Source of the DNA: Brachynemurus nebulosus | Taxonomy: Eukaryota > Arthropoda > Insecta > Neuroptera > Myrmeleontidae | Length of the DNA stretch: 64,000 bases | Direction of reading: 5' to 3' | Assembly (NCBI GenBank): GCA_035578155.1 | Contig: JAPWDM010000006.1 | Coordinates: 10,866,305 to 10,930,304 of the forward strand | In this document: positions 10,886-22,363 of the stretch, piece after piece | How positions within the stretch are numbered: position 1 is the first letter of the stretch | Layout of the letters: each line of letters begins with the position of its first letter | Translations under genes and position numbers: made by a program | The notes under the pieces: generated by a model | Databases searched by the model: none | What the model was told of the DNA's origin: nothing | What the model saw: only the letters and a program-made list of their open reading frames with translations

Positions 10886-11732
10886 ACATATCTACATATT
10901 ATATCGATGTCACAAATACTTTTATGCATTTTATTACGTAGTATAGGCACACATATTAATAGGTTGTGTTATTTTAACGTTACATAAACAACTTTAAGCT
11001 CCACAGTATTAGCCAACGTTAGTTATCGAACGAGTTTAAATAATAGGGAATTGTTATGTATGTAGTTTATATATGGAATGAACACAGATATACGAGTACC
11101 TGTGACATTTTATTTTTAATGGTATTGGTCAATCATAAAATGTAACACTAAATCGATTCGCAAAATTTATACCTCGTATAATTACCATGAATATATCGGC
11201 GGACACCCCGGTGCAATCAAATACACCCCTGTTAATTATAATATTATTGTTATAGCACTGTATAGTAGAAAGTTGGATTAATTTAATGGACAGTTAGTTT
11301 TATTGTTAGGGAGAATGATTCAAAAATTTATTGAAATAGTTGAAATAAGTTTCGATGAAATAGTTCGGAATCCTTCCAGTTTGACATCCCCATAATTTGT
11401 ATATCTTTCGACCCATGAATTTTTCTCTTATTTTCTTTTCCGTTTTGGAAAGTAGGTATGAATTTTCCCACATACCGCACAGTATCGGATATCGTTAGAA
11501 ACTAACTAAATTAAGGTTCCTTTTACCATTATTCATTTTGGAGTCCAATTTGCGTAATATTGAACTTCAAAGTGGCGAATAGCTAGTACCCCTCGGAGAT
11601 AAGTTTCGGCAAGTATATATTGAAAAATTAAAAAAAAAATTTACTTGCAGTGGTTCCCGATAGTTACATGAAATTTTGAATCGGCTTGGATCGGTTTCTG
11701 AATTAGAAAATATCCTTGGAAAATTTAAGTTG
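10886..11732. other. AT-rich DNA, nothing recognised
   Basis: No gene, RNA or TIR pair could be delimited. The sequence shortly before 11732 is AT-rich and leads directly into a TTAA-flanked element. Confidence 0.4.
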
Positions 11733-12510
11733 TTAAAGGGAGGCTTACTCGAGAGTCCTTAAAAATTATGTATTTTTCTAGAATTTTTTTTCTCAAGAAC
11801 GGAAGTAAATATCAACATATTTAATAAGTATTAAACTACACAAAAAAAATTTTTCAAGAAAAAATATAAAAAAGTGTTCATTCTATAGATAGTGCAGTGT
11901 GATGATCCGAAAATCCAATGCCTTGTTGGTGGACATCCTAGCGCTGGTTATAAAGTACCGAAATCCAAAAACAAAAAATATTTATAAAATTTATGAAGAG
12001 TATCGGTACTTCTATCTATAATATCAATAAATTGCTGAAAGAGAAAAAAATGGCGGATGTTTGAACTTTTGATTACGATTTTTGTCTTATTTTTCGCTCT
12101 TTAAAGTAAATTTAAAAATAAAAAAAATATTGAAAGTGTATCGAATTTAGGTAGAGGTGCCGAAGAATTGAATTATCTTTAAAATAAAAAATTTAAAAAA
12201 AAAGGATCCATCGAATAGTTTTTGAGTTATCGTGTCCACCAGTTCCAAAAATTTAGTTCCGAGATATTATAAAATATACATAAAGAAACGTATTTTCAAA
12301 ATTTTATATTTAATACTCATTATTGCGTGAACTACGTTTTTTGAAATTTTTTTTTTATAGAAAGCTGGATTCGGTTAATGTGCAAGAATCTTATTTTTAA
12401 AACATTTTCAGTAAAATCACTTTGGGAACATATTCTACACATAATTTGCTATTAATTTCGGCAAAAAAAAAATCGATTTTTTTTAACCACTCAAGTAAAC
12501 CTCCCCTTAG
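11733..12510 (+). mobile_element. TTAA-flanked MITE, family B, copy B1
   Basis: It starts TTAAAGGGAGGCTTACTCGA and ends CTCAAGTAAACCTCCCCTTA, with TTAA at the left and a one-base variant TTAG at the right. It is collinear with 28928-29703 in the same orientation at high identity, for example GATAGTGCAGTGTGA near 11887, TTGCTGAAAGAG near 12031 and AAACTACGTTTTTTG near 12330. It has no coding capacity. The similarity of B1 and B2 suggests relatively recent amplification. Confidence 0.85.
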
Positions 12511-14062
12511 TATGAAACATATGAAAACATGGGTAACCCCAAAAATGATTCCTTGTCGTTACCCTATTCATGCGAAATGTGCGAAAAAATGTATGCCACT
12601 GAGGAACTCTGAATTAAAGCGTACCTCCCACGCACTTGATAATTTTTTTTGAAACTGAGATCTAACCTCCGTATAGTATCCATGTTTGAAATTACGTAGC
12701 TCAAAGAGTGCGGTTAAGAATCCAAACAGCAGATTAAGATAAAAGGTTCACTCAAAAAATTGGTTTACATATAAATAAATCATCTACAAACAAACAATTT
12801 TGAAATTTGTACAAATTTACAAAATTTAATGTATAGGTAAATTTTTGTGTTTGTGCAAATTGTTAAAATATTCAATTTTTCACATTAATTTAAAAAAATA
12901 TGTTTTCATGTCTGATTATTTTATTATTTTCCATCTTACCTACCCACTTTTCCTAACAGAAAAAAAATCTTTTTCATCTTATAAAAAATTTCTCCACGTC
13001 ATATTTCCGACATTTCCATATCAATTACTGTGAAAATATTACCATCATAATTTTTATAAATGAAAAATATACAATTTCTATTTTCAAACAGCAGCAGCGT
13101 CTACACTCCCATACAAAAATAATGAGTGAATGACAGAAAAATAGAATTTTCTTCTAATTGGGTTCCATATTTCTGTTTGATCTACCTACTTGATAAGTAA
13201 AAAATTTAAGTTTAATTTAATTAAGACTGTGATATATTTCGATCAGTATAATCATTATCAATAACTTATTGATAACAACAGTTTAAAAAAAAAAACAGTA
13301 TTATGAAAATTCTCTGAAGCTTCTTTAATCATTTTTTTTTTTTTTTTGCAAAACTTTTTTGCAATACAAAAGTAGCTAAGATATCAATCTTGATCAGACT
13401 TGCAATATTTTTGAACAAAATTACAGGGGTCTTTGTTGGTCTTGGTCTTGTATTTCCTCGTCATTGTCAACATTTCAACTGTGGATCCGAAAAATCTAAA
13501 AATTGTTACACATCTGGGTGGTACTTACCAAAAAATTTTCAACTAAAAATTGTATTGGAGAACTTGAACTCATAAGAGATAGAGGGAACTAAATTATCAC
13601 GTAATTATCGTTTTCTTTTTTTTAAAGGGGGTGGTTGGTCTATTTTTTATGACGTATTATTAAGTAAGGGGGGGATTCACTATACCAAAGAAGAAGGGAG
13701 TGATAAGTATATTTAATTTTTTTATACCTACATATTTTTCTCTGAAATAAATTACCGACTATGGAACCCTAACTGAATGCGTGTCCAACACACACTTGAT
13801 CAATTTTATGTATACCTATATCTTCATTTAAAGAATACGATTGTCGGTTTGGTTTGGTGTGGTATTGGATAAAAGTAGTTCATACCGCCAAGTAGTACCG
13901 TTCTATACCGTCGGTTCAACGGTTTTTATATACGTACCTACCTACCTATATACACCCGGTTTCTGATTTATCATTAATAATAATTATAAAATATGAATAG
14001 TAGCAAACACTTCATACATATATACACACAGCTAAAAGTATGTGGTTGTATATATACATATA
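12511..14062. other. AT-rich DNA with two copies of the dispersed palindromic motif
   Basis: No gene is visible. A weak copy of the dispersed motif lies at 12606-12645 (ending CCCACGCACTTGATAA) and a clear one at 13762-13800. TCTTGG hexamers occur at 13435-13452. The 62- and 61-codon frames here have no family signature. Just before the next element the DNA is rich in TACCTACC and TATATACA strings. Confidence 0.4.
13762..13800 (+). repeat. Dispersed GCGTGTCCAACACGC motif, copy 2
   Basis: The core is GAATGCGTGTCCAACACACA followed by CTTGATCA, preceded by GGAACCCTAACT. It is the same unit as at 6662, with the flanking GAACCCTAA conserved. Confidence 0.55.
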
Positions 14063-14064
14063 TA

Positions 14065-14784
14065 CAGGGTGTTAGTGAATAAGTGCAAAAAATTTTAATG
14101 GGTGATTGCTGAGGTTTTTTTCTGTAAAAAAGTTTATATAAAGCCAGGTCCGAAAACGCTTAGTTTCAAAGATATAGAGTGTCCCGTTTCTTGTTTCTAA
14201 AAAATATTTTTCTATATTAAATTAAAAATAAAAACAAATTATGTGGTCATACTGTAGAAATGAGGCGTCTTCACTTTTTTGTTGGTAAGACTTTTTCATA
14301 AAATATCCTCAGCAGTTAATACGAGAACCTAAACCGGTTTTGTAGTAAGAACAGTAATTGAAAATTGTTTTTTATCTTGAAAACGGACACATGAACGACA
14401 AAATACTAAGAGGTCATTTTTGTCAACAATTTATAGAACATTTAAAAAAACACTTTCAAATTGGAAAAAATCATTGGCGTCCCTTCTTTTTCTTCAAAAA
14501 TATATCATCATATAGCCGTACGGACGTCACTAGTTTGAATGGAAATATTCTGTCTACTACAAAATATGGGTATTTATCCTGTCGTAGCGTATACCAAATT
14601 TTATGTGAATATCTCAAAACGTTTTTGAAATATTTAAGAAAATATTTAAAAAAGACGCGAAACTGAACACTCTGTATCTTGGAAACTAAGCGTTTTCGGA
14701 CATGGGTTGATATGAACTTTTTTACATAAAAAAACCTCAGCAATCATCCATTAAAATATTTCGCACTTATTCACTAACACCCTG
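14065..14784 (+). mobile_element. Long-TIR element with CAGGGTGTTAGTG ends and TA flanks
   Basis: The left arm starts CAGGGTGTTAGTGAATAAGT and the right arm is its complement ending ACTAACACCCTG. The arms pair for about 130 bp each with scattered mismatches (14065-14195 and about 14655-14784), including the shared phrase GAAAACGCTTAGTTTC. TA lies at each border (14063-14064, 14785-14786). An open frame of 102 codons at 14358-14666 has no transposase signature and is probably chance. This is a foldback-type MITE; TA target usage fits Tc1/mariner-like mobilisation. Confidence 0.85.

Positions 14785-14863
<79 letters not shown>
14785..14863. repeat. (TA)n microsatellite abutting the long-TIR element
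   Basis: About 75 bp of TA repeat, with one early TTTA interruption, starts exactly at the TA target duplication of the preceding element. Confidence 0.9.
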
Positions 14864-14866
<3 letters not shown>

Positions 14867-15267
14867 GGTGGATATGCGTGGAAAGAGCTCTAGCTTGATT
14901 GTAGCTACTGGAGCTATTTAAACAGTATGCGATTACTGATAAGAGTAGTACGACTGGATACTGGGGTTACTGGGGGATACTGGGCGTACTGGGGGTACTG
15001 GGCACCTACAAGGTTAGCAACAAACAAAAACTACATAATAATATATATGGGTACATATAAACTCTCTGAGGGGAAATGACGTAGTACCCAGTTACGTTGT
15101 TACATCTATCAGTAGTTGTATTTTATTTGTTCTTCTGACAGCCACCTGGATGGCGCCTCCTTCGGTGTTTTGTATGTCCTCGTCGCGCCAATAAATGCAG
15201 ACGAATATGCTGAAATATTTATTTGCAGGTGTTTCAAAAGAAACACAAAAAGGTACTGCAGTGTTAG
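14864..15267. other. Unannotated spacer
   Basis: A short run of GGGGTACTGGG-like decamers occurs at about 14960-15003 (TACTGGGGGTACTGGG), a degenerate local tandem repeat. No gene is visible. Confidence 0.4.
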
Positions 15268-15724
15268 TTAAGGTGGTATTCTAACGATTTTGGAGGAGGA
15301 CTTTTGAAGACATACAAAAAAAAATTTTAAACGAAAAAAGTGAAATTTTAAGGTGCTATCAATAATTGTCGATGCTATATTTTGTCATTTTCGGCCCTTT
15401 TGCAGAATTGAAACCAAAATCATACATAGCGTTAATGTAAATCGGACCTTAGATGCCCTAGCGTGTTGTAAATAATGAAATACGTACCTATTGTTTATGG
15501 CACTGCTGCGGCGCCTAACTAGTGGAATTAATATTTATTATGTCGCCGTGGCGGCGCCCATTAAGTGCAAAGGGTTAATTATTTAATTTTTGATATAAGG
15601 AAATTTTCTCTCTGAACTATACTTTTGTACGTGACTATCACGGAGCAACTACGTTAAGGTTCAAATTCTAAACTGTAAGAATACATAGAAAAAATATCGG
15701 TTATTTTTTTGAATACCCCCTTAA
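15268..15724 (+). mobile_element. TTAA-flanked MITE, family E, with an embedded D fragment
   Basis: It begins TTAAGGTGGTATTCTAACG and ends GAATACCCCCTTAA, so TIRs of about 14 bp lie on TTAA. The ends resemble those of family F (TTAAGGGGGTATT). The stretch 15430-15578 inside it is an inverted end fragment of family D (see 18399-19019), including GGCGGCGCCCAT and GTGCAAAGGGTTAA. Confidence 0.65.
15430..15578 (-). mobile_element. Truncated family D end inside family E element
   Basis: Read on the minus strand it starts TTAACCCTTTGCACTTAATG and runs through GGGCGCCGCCACGGCGACAT, matching the left 150 bp of the D element at 18.4 kb closely. The opposite end of D is missing, so it is a truncated or deleted copy. 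Confidence 0.75.
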
Positions 15725-16387
15725 ATTACTGTATATCTACTGGTACATATATGTTTATTTAAAATGCATTCTTTACATCGTTGTTGTTGGTGCTATGAAT
15801 TTTATATTATTACTGTGTTTTTTGTGTTGATGCCACATATAGACAATGTTTTTAAAAATTTAACAAAGGCACTAACGGGGGGGGGGGGGGAAGGGATAGA
15901 AATAAAAAACGTGTCTGTTTTAATTTCATGTTTCATATTAATACGTTCTGATATTATCCATTCAGGCAATGAATTTTTCATATTTTATATTTGAATCACT
16001 CGCAGATATTTCGATTTCTAGAGAGGTTTTGTTTGGTGAAATAAGTTAATTTTCATGACGTAAATATACGTATTAATGTATCTCAACCACGAATATATTA
16101 ATTTACTTGTAATTAAGATAGAATACATATTATAAAAGCAGGCTAAATATAAATGATCTTTCTAAGCCAATATCCTAGTTGCAACCACTATGTGTAACTC
16201 AAGTTCAAGTTAACTAAAATACATTGCATTTGTAGGAGCGGATCCATCTCTCAACTATTGAGGGATCATGCCCCTTATCACTTATCCTTTGTATCCGTGC
16301 TTGATACAAATAAAAGAAATGACTTTGAAAACCTACAATTAGGTTCTAATTTCTCCACCTATCATTTTATTCACTGTGTTTAGAAGC
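15725..16387. other. Spacer with a G-run
   Basis: A run of about 12 G lies at 15878-15890. A fragment reading GGAGCGGATCC at 16238-16248 resembles the end sequence seen at 21279-21290. No gene was found. Confidence 0.4.
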
Positions 16388-17139
16388 TTAAGGTACCATT
16401 ACAGTGTAGAATTTTGAAATTTTTTTTTTTTTTTTGGTCTTATCTTAAATTATATACAGTTATGCATGTTCTCTCAATCTTTCAAATTGAAATTCGAATT
16501 ATTACGGTCGCTACGACCACGGATCTGACGCCTTTGGGCGGGATGCTATGCCCAACTTTACATTCAGTCTCTCCACAACCAGTGAACGTATAAGATCAGT
16601 TGTTATCACTGAAACAATTTCGAGACAAACTTGAAACGCATGCGTCTCGAAATGCCCTTTTTAAAATGGTACCCACTCTCAGAGGGAAAGTTTCCAAGCT
16701 ATAAGTCGGAAATTTTGACAGAATATTCTTTATTCCATTCTCCATATGTTCCTATGGAAGCTTTTTTTTAAATCTTCCTATTTTTTCACACGGAAATCTA
16801 TTGAAAAACAGGCCTAAATTTTGTACTTTTTATTCAAACCGTCGTCATTTTTCCAAATTTCCAAAAAAACTTCCATAGAAACATAGTGGCTTACCTACAG
16901 ATTGATAATTCTTTTTGATTTTTTTTTCCAAATAAAAACTGCGGCCGAAACTTTCTTCAAGAAATTATAATAATTACAAAAAAATATATAAAAATGAATA
17001 AGAAAATACTTTTCTATTGTTAAATAGCGGTATTAATCATAAAAAAAATTCATCCCCATTCCCCCATTCTATCCCATCCGAAAAAAAAATGGCGAAAATT
17101 GACTATTTTTCGGTCGATCACACTGTGACGGAACCTTAA
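16388..17139 (-). mobile_element. TTAA-flanked MITE, family C, copy C2
   Basis: It is bounded by TTAAGGTACCATTACAGTGT on the left and CACACTGTGACGGAACCTTAA on the right, a TIR of about 20 bp on TTAA. The body is family C, inverted relative to C1 and C3 (for example GGTCGCTACGACCAC near 16506 and CCACAACCAGTGAACG near 16573). At 752 bp it shows the uninterrupted structure at the place where C1 carries its nested element. It has no coding capacity. Confidence 0.85.
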
Positions 17140-17440
17140 TTTTATCAACTTATTTACTTTAGGGTCACTGGCTGATTTAGACTTAGGGTCACTGATTGAA
17201 TTAGGACAATTTTTGTGTGAACTTTTGATTTTTGTTATCATTTTATTCACTGTTTCTTACTGAAATATCAATTTGAATTTACGCTCCGTTAAACGGGGCC
17301 ACTTTGACCCCCATAACCATCTCCCTGTGCCCGCGCTTGATTGCGCTATGAACACTTTAACGATGAATTAAATAGCGCACAGTGTAATTCGTTTCGTAAT
17401 CTATCTACTATAGCTCCTAGCTCATATAGTGTTCACTCCC

Positions 17441-17574
17441 TATAGCTGCATTCATATGTTATATACCTGACTCAATCATTCGTATTGTTGATTTAGTACA
17501 ACTTATAGCATTCATGTTATACATATACCTGACTCAATCATTCGTATTGTTGCATTTAGTACAACTTATAACTA
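17441..17574 (+). repeat. Two tandem 63-bp units plus start of a third
   Basis: The units 17441-17503 and 17504-17566 both run from TATAGC to TTTAGTACAACT and share CCTGACTCAATCATTCGTAT. A third begins with TATAACTATATTCA and decays. It is a simple local tandem duplication. Confidence 0.8.
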
Positions 17575-17770
17575 TATTCAGATTGATCTATCTGTATGTG
17601 TTGTGCACACGTGAAGTGAGCTGTAATTAAGTAATTACTTACGTTGTTGCCAAAGTCAATAATTATTGTACCCGATTTAATTCATACGGTAATCTGGTTG
17701 TACGACTTCGATAGCGTAGGTATATATCGATTAGGGGAATATTTCAGAGCTATCACTTCGACTCTAAAGG

Positions 17771-17933
17771 AGTCTCCACATTCTCGCCGAGGTTGGACGA
17801 AACGAGAATGTAGAGGGTCATTTCGTTGTGTCTCGCGGTTGGTGTTTTAATGCTATTCATATGCCTCGGCCAACCTCAGCGAGAAACTTCGACGAGGAAC
17901 CTCGTCCTACTTCGGCGAGAATGTGGAGACTGC
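17771..17933. repeat. Short inverted repeat, GC-richer island
   Basis: The arms AGTCTCCACATTCTCGCCGA (17771-17790) and TCGGCGAGAATGTGGAGACT (17914-17933) are complementary over about 20 bp. The interior also has related phrases (CGAGGTTGGACGA, CGAGGAACCTCGTCC). This could be a small foldback element or a transcribed hairpin. The island is less AT-rich than its surroundings. The 68- and 85-codon frames over it show no family. Confidence 0.65.
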
Positions 17934-18398
17934 TTAAATGCATGCTGAGAACTTCGGGTTTCAGTTGCACGCCTAGAATCCGATTCAGATACTGCTGGAG
18001 TGAAGGTTTATTAACGTTTCAGGATCAATCTTGTATTCCACGACCGATCCGAATTGTCAAAAAGTCTCAAAATATTTTTCTATAGAACGTTTTAGCGGCA
18101 ATTGTTATCCTACTCATGAATTCAGCTGAAATGTCTTAAAAAAGTATGGAAATGTTTCAGAAGGAAAAATGTTCCTCAATTTTAACATAAATAGCTCAAT
18201 TTCTGTTTTTAAATTCGCTAAAATGAATGTCTCTTTATTCCGTTGTGCGCATGCCCACGAAGGTTTTTGAATTAGTTTAACCATTTTACAATAGGTGACG
18301 CGCGAGTCGTTTCAACTAAATGTGTGTATTTCACATAGTTTTATTATATAATATCTCAAAATTTCCCCCTGAAATGTTTCAAAATTTTTTCTTAAGAT

Positions 18399-19019
18399 CT
18401 AACCCTTTGCACTCGATGGGCGCCGCCACGGCGACACAATAAATATTTATCCCACTCGTTAGGCGCCGCAGCGGCGCCATAAAAAATAGGTACGTATTTT
18501 ATTATTTACAACACGCTAGGGGACCTAAGGCCCGATTTACATTAAAGCCCGACTTACATTAACGCTCCGCTCTCAGTAAGATATCACTCCGCTCCCGGTT
18601 CGATAAAATATTCTTACATAATAAATAATGAGTGTATTCCCATCATCGCTCTGATATCGGTCCGATATCAGTCACGGTTCGCTCTCGCTTCAATACGGCT
18701 CCAATACCAATACCACTGAGATAATATTTTATCGGAGCGATATCAGACCCTGTATTGATAGTGTGAACACGTTTTGATTCCAATTCGCTCCGTTTCTCAC
18801 TCAGCCTTCTTCATTTATTTGAAAATTATTATATTAGGAAAACATGTACGACGCGACGTCTTGCTACAATACATTGTGATACATACTACTTATTAACTAA
18901 TAGATATATTGTATTATGATATTATGTTCTCCTAATACAATAGTGTTTGCAGCGTTTTAAAACTACTGTCGAGTAGCTGAGTACCCATACTAAAAAATGG
19001 TTCGAGTGCAAAGGGTTAA
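18399..19019 (+). mobile_element. TTAA-type MITE, family D
   Basis: It starts CTAACCCTTTGCACTCGATG and ends GGTTCGAGTGCAAAGGGTTAA. The TIRs extend about 18 bp; the right flank keeps TTAA and the left has CTAA. It is unusually GC-rich at the left, with GGCGCCGCCACGGCG and GGCGCCGCAGCGGCGCC. The middle (18560-18790) has dispersed CGCTCCGATATC-type repeats. Length is 621 bp and non-coding. A truncated copy is at 15430-15578. Confidence 0.8.
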
Positions 19020-19942
19020 TATTTTTAAATGTCATTTATCGTTTAGAATTTGAGAAATTTTGTTGAGGGTCTCAAAAATTTCCAATACGGTCCTCGTATC
19101 AATGCGTAAATTTCATAATAAAATAACTGTTCTTTTTTTTTTCTAACTTCCCACTTTATTTATTTGATTCTGGTACCTCTGACTCCAATTCAAATTTACT
19201 TCCAACTTCGTCGAGCTTAAAACCATCTCCACAACATATTGATACAACGATTTCGAAGAATACGAAAAGGAGGAAACGCTAAAAGGTAAACCGAATAAAA
19301 AACTACATATTAATAGATTTATTTATCGTGAAAGTTTACTATAACAACATTTTAAACGTATTGTCAAGAAAAACGACCAGTTTTGCTTATCCGAAAAGTA
19401 AATATTCTGCCCCCCCACCCCAAAAAAAGGAAAAAATAACCATGTACCTTTTCAGTCTCTTTATTCACAGGAACTTTGACTCGTTTACCTATCAATAAAT
19501 GTCCGATTTTCTGATTTTTATTACACTACAACGCTGCCTGTATGGGCGACTCTACAATATGGCCTCTTTTCATGCCAATAAAATTTTATTAACACTACTT
19601 TATTGCCCATTTCATGTTTTCTTTTTTTGCGCGATACTATATCGTAATGTACGGTTTTACTTGCAATAAATACTGGAACATATTTTTTTAATAGAGAAAA
19701 TTTTCGGACAGATTTACGTCCAGAAAACGAAGGAAAAATTTAAATAAATTAATATTAGAGCAATTTGTATATACGTGTTGTGTCGTTAAAGTTACCTTTC
19801 TAACATCTAAATGAGAATAACTAAAACCATTTTGTTCGTCAAGTCATTAGATATTATACGAAAACATTTGAGTGTAGACAAAAACAGAAAAGAAACAGGT
19901 AATATATAATGGTGTTGATAGTGAGAAGTTTTTTGTTTACAT

Positions 19943-20164
19943 TTGAATGAAGAAAACATAGAAGCATCGAGCAAAAACAAAAGGTATTTAACTCTTAAAC
20001 AAACTGTTAAGACACAACACTTGTTAAATAACAAAAAAAAAAACACATCACTAAAAACAAAACACTTCGTGTTTCTACTTTTTTTTTTTTTAAATAGGAC
20101 GCAATTATACGATTTGATATGTTTAAAGGGTTCGGATACAATTATGGAACCAAAAACGGCATGA
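19943..20164 (+). pseudogene. Weak exon-like open frame, possible decayed helix-turn-helix start
   Basis: The frame of 73 codons opens with a hydrophilic, Lys/Asn-rich segment (SSKNKRYLTLKQTVK at about residues 9-23) that faintly recalls the start of CENP-B/Tigger-type DNA-binding domains. It then reaches a pyrimidine run and AG (about 20080-20097), which looks like a 3' splice site, followed by a short open stretch. The opposite strand is open for 123 codons, so openness alone is not evidence. No catalytic motif is present. It may be chance or a transposase remnant. Confidence 0.13.
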
Positions 20165-20279
20165 ATTTTCGGCGCCAATTCTAAATTCTAATGGGTTTTT
20201 AATCCTTAATTCCTTAGTGTATCGACTGTACTTTTACGTTCAATTGTTTTTTAGCATCTGTGAGGACTCTTGAAATTAT

Positions 20280-20934
20280 TTAAGGGGAGATTCGTAAAAA
20301 AAAAATTAATCGATTTTTTTTCTTCATAATTATGTTTCTTGAGCGGTGTTAGAAATATTCTCCTAAAATTTTATTTTAAAAAAATGACAAATCAAAAAGT
20401 TGTGGGTAAAAAGACAAAACTTTAAATGCTATTTTCTCGGAAGTACGTTTTTCGACATGTTCCCTTGTGTATCTCAAATATTATTTGAAATATCAACATA
20501 AATCAAAGTGCATATTGTTTCTCGATACCGTCGTTTTAGCAAGAACTATAGAATCTTTTGGTTCTGTAATACATTTTCAAAATGGTGGCTGTTTATAGTC
20601 GAGAAAACAGGGCGATTTTTGAAAATTGGTTTTGAAAATGCGATGTCTGGCTGGTTTTTTATTTTTTTCTTTCTTAGATCCTAGTTGGTGCCATAACTGT
20701 ATATGTATATTTTGAGAAAATTCTTGATTTTGTTTATTTTGGTTCACTGGGGATTTCAGAATGCGAGGAACTCAGCTTATTTTTTGAATTTAAATTTTTT
20801 TTTTTTGTAATCTCAAAACATGTAGAAACAATGTTGTATATATTCAGTTTTTTAATAAAATTTTTAATTGTATAAAAAAAAAATAATAATAAAAATGGTT
20901 GATTTTTAACGTTTTTTGGTGAATCTCCCCTTAA
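20280..20934 (+). mobile_element. TTAA-flanked MITE, family A, copy A2
   Basis: It starts TTAAGGGGAGATTCG and ends GAATCTCCCCTTAA, with perfect 14-bp TIRs including TTAA. The interior matches A1 in order and orientation (TTCTCGGAAGTACG near 20436, AAATCAAAGTGCATATT near 20500, GGGATTTCAGAATGCGAGGA near 20751). It has internal deletions relative to A1. It is non-coding, 655 bp. Confidence 0.88.
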
Positions 20935-21276
20935 AATAATTGCATAAAATTTTTAGACATCAATTTTGAAAGTTAGATACTTATTTATTAAAGGTAAAGC
21001 AAGAAAATTTGATATTTCGGAAATTGCACAATACTCTAATTCCTTAAATCCGTTAGTCCTAAAAGCAAATTTTTAATTTCTAATACATAATTAAATTGTC
21101 AACAGAAAATATTATAATCCTCAAAAGAGGAATTTAACACACCAGATACTTTAGGGATATATGGTACCTGTAATCCTTAAAAAATTTCGGTAATTTCCAT
21201 CTATATGTATATTTATACGAATATATATATATTTACACAAGTTGCTCACTACATAGGTATATAAATATATATGCTC

Positions 21277-21520
21277 AGGAGCGGATCCGGCATTAAAATT
21301 CGGAAGGGGGTCACAATTTTTAATATATTCTACTTATCCGATTTTGGTAAATATGAAAGAAACGAACGGGAATAGGTAGCTTGGTGGCACAGGCCTTGGT
21401 TGGTAATCAAGAGATCGTGGGTTCGATTCCCCACCGTTTCATAATTTTTTTTATCTTTTATTTTAATTTCGGCCCCTTCGACCCGTGTCTCCGCGCCCGT
21501 GTGTGCTCGTACAATATTAT
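21277..21520 (+). mobile_element. Probable tRNA-derived SINE or composite element
   Basis: A tRNA-like block at 21371-21438 lies within it. The upstream sequence GGAGCGGATCCGGC (21279-21292) resembles the ends of old DNA elements also seen at 16238. The downstream part CGGCCCCTTCGACCCGTG with GCGCCCGTG recalls 17293-17335, which suggests a repeat family. Limits are approximate. Confidence 0.4.
21371..21438 (+). ncRNA. tRNA-like sequence (SINE head or tRNA pseudogene)
   Basis: Box A-like TAGCTTGGTGG (21377-21387) and perfect box B GGTTCGATTCC (21420-21430) are present. A T-arm GTGGG-TTCGATT-CCCAC pairs fully. An anticodon-like arm CTTGG-TTGGTAA-TCAAG would place GGT (a threonine-type anticodon) in the loop. 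The acceptor stem does not pair at the right distance, so I do not call a functional tRNA. It may still recruit RNA polymerase III. Confidence 0.5.
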
Positions 21521-21967
21521 GAGATACTTTAAGCTTATATTATGTATATGTATATGTTATTAAAATCTTTTAGAATTTATTTAGGCTTTACGCCGACGAA
21601 AATAAACATTAATATCATATTTGTAGTAATACCGGCATCTCGTTAGGTTACTAATTTAAATATAATACAAGAACAAAATTTTCATACAAAGCCCGGCAAG
21701 CAAGAGCGGCAAAAGGGTTGGCACGGCGGTCTAAGTTTATTCATATTTTGAATATTTATTTTAATTTAATCTCTTTCATATTATATAAATAATTCTATAT
21801 GTGAAAATGTTTTTGTTTAGCAAATTTCCATAATACGCTGAGATGCGAGTCCGGGTTTGTGATTGAAATTTGTTTTTGAGGTACAGGCCTAGAAGCCGAA
21901 AAACCGACAAATGGATATATTTTTCTGTATTACTGTTAATAAATCTTGTATATGATGATCTTAAAAA

Positions 21968-22363
21968 TTAACAGTATGAGGCCCGAGCACTTTCACAGTA
22001 AACTTCCCCGAAAGCCGACAATATTTTTAAGCAAATTTTATGTAAACAAGTACATAAAATGATTCCACAAAACACTAAATGATTCAACATGTATGTGTTA
22101 TGCAGGTCAAAATATGAGTACATAAACAAGCATACAATACACACATACATACATATGTAAAATATATTATGTATATTTATATGTACAAAAAATGAAAAGT
22201 GTCCGGTACATAGTACATAAGAAATTATTTTTATTAGAATAATATAAAATCTTTTTTATAAATATTTTTAAGTGTTTTATTATTCTAAATATTGATCGCG
22301 GTCGGCCTCTAAGGATGTTTTGTTTGGTTTCGGATGCCGAAGCCATGGGACTGAAAGAGTTTG
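21968..22363 (+). mobile_element. TTAA-type MITE, family G, copy G1
   Basis: It starts TTAACAGTATGAGGCCCGAG and ends near GGACTGAAAGAGTT. Shared with 63021-63452 are CCCGAGCACTTT, AAACTTCCCCG, GATCGCGGTCGGCCTCT and GGTTTCGGATGCCGAAGC. The left TTAA is intact; the right end has decayed. Opposite-strand frames across it carry no recognised domain. Confidence 0.7.

Noticed and set aside
10595..10889. Ile-Tyr repeat proteins on both strands
   Set aside because: They are translations of (TA)n plus flanking MITE arms.
14358..14666. Possible transposase remnant inside the long-TIR element
   Set aside because: No DDE/DDD-type motif or helix-turn-helix could be seen; the frame lies in AT-rich DNA and ends in the TIR arm.
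19807..20178. 123-codon minus-strand frame
   Set aside because: Composition is Phe/Lys/Ser-rich with no motif; it is antisense to another open frame and contains long T-tract readings.
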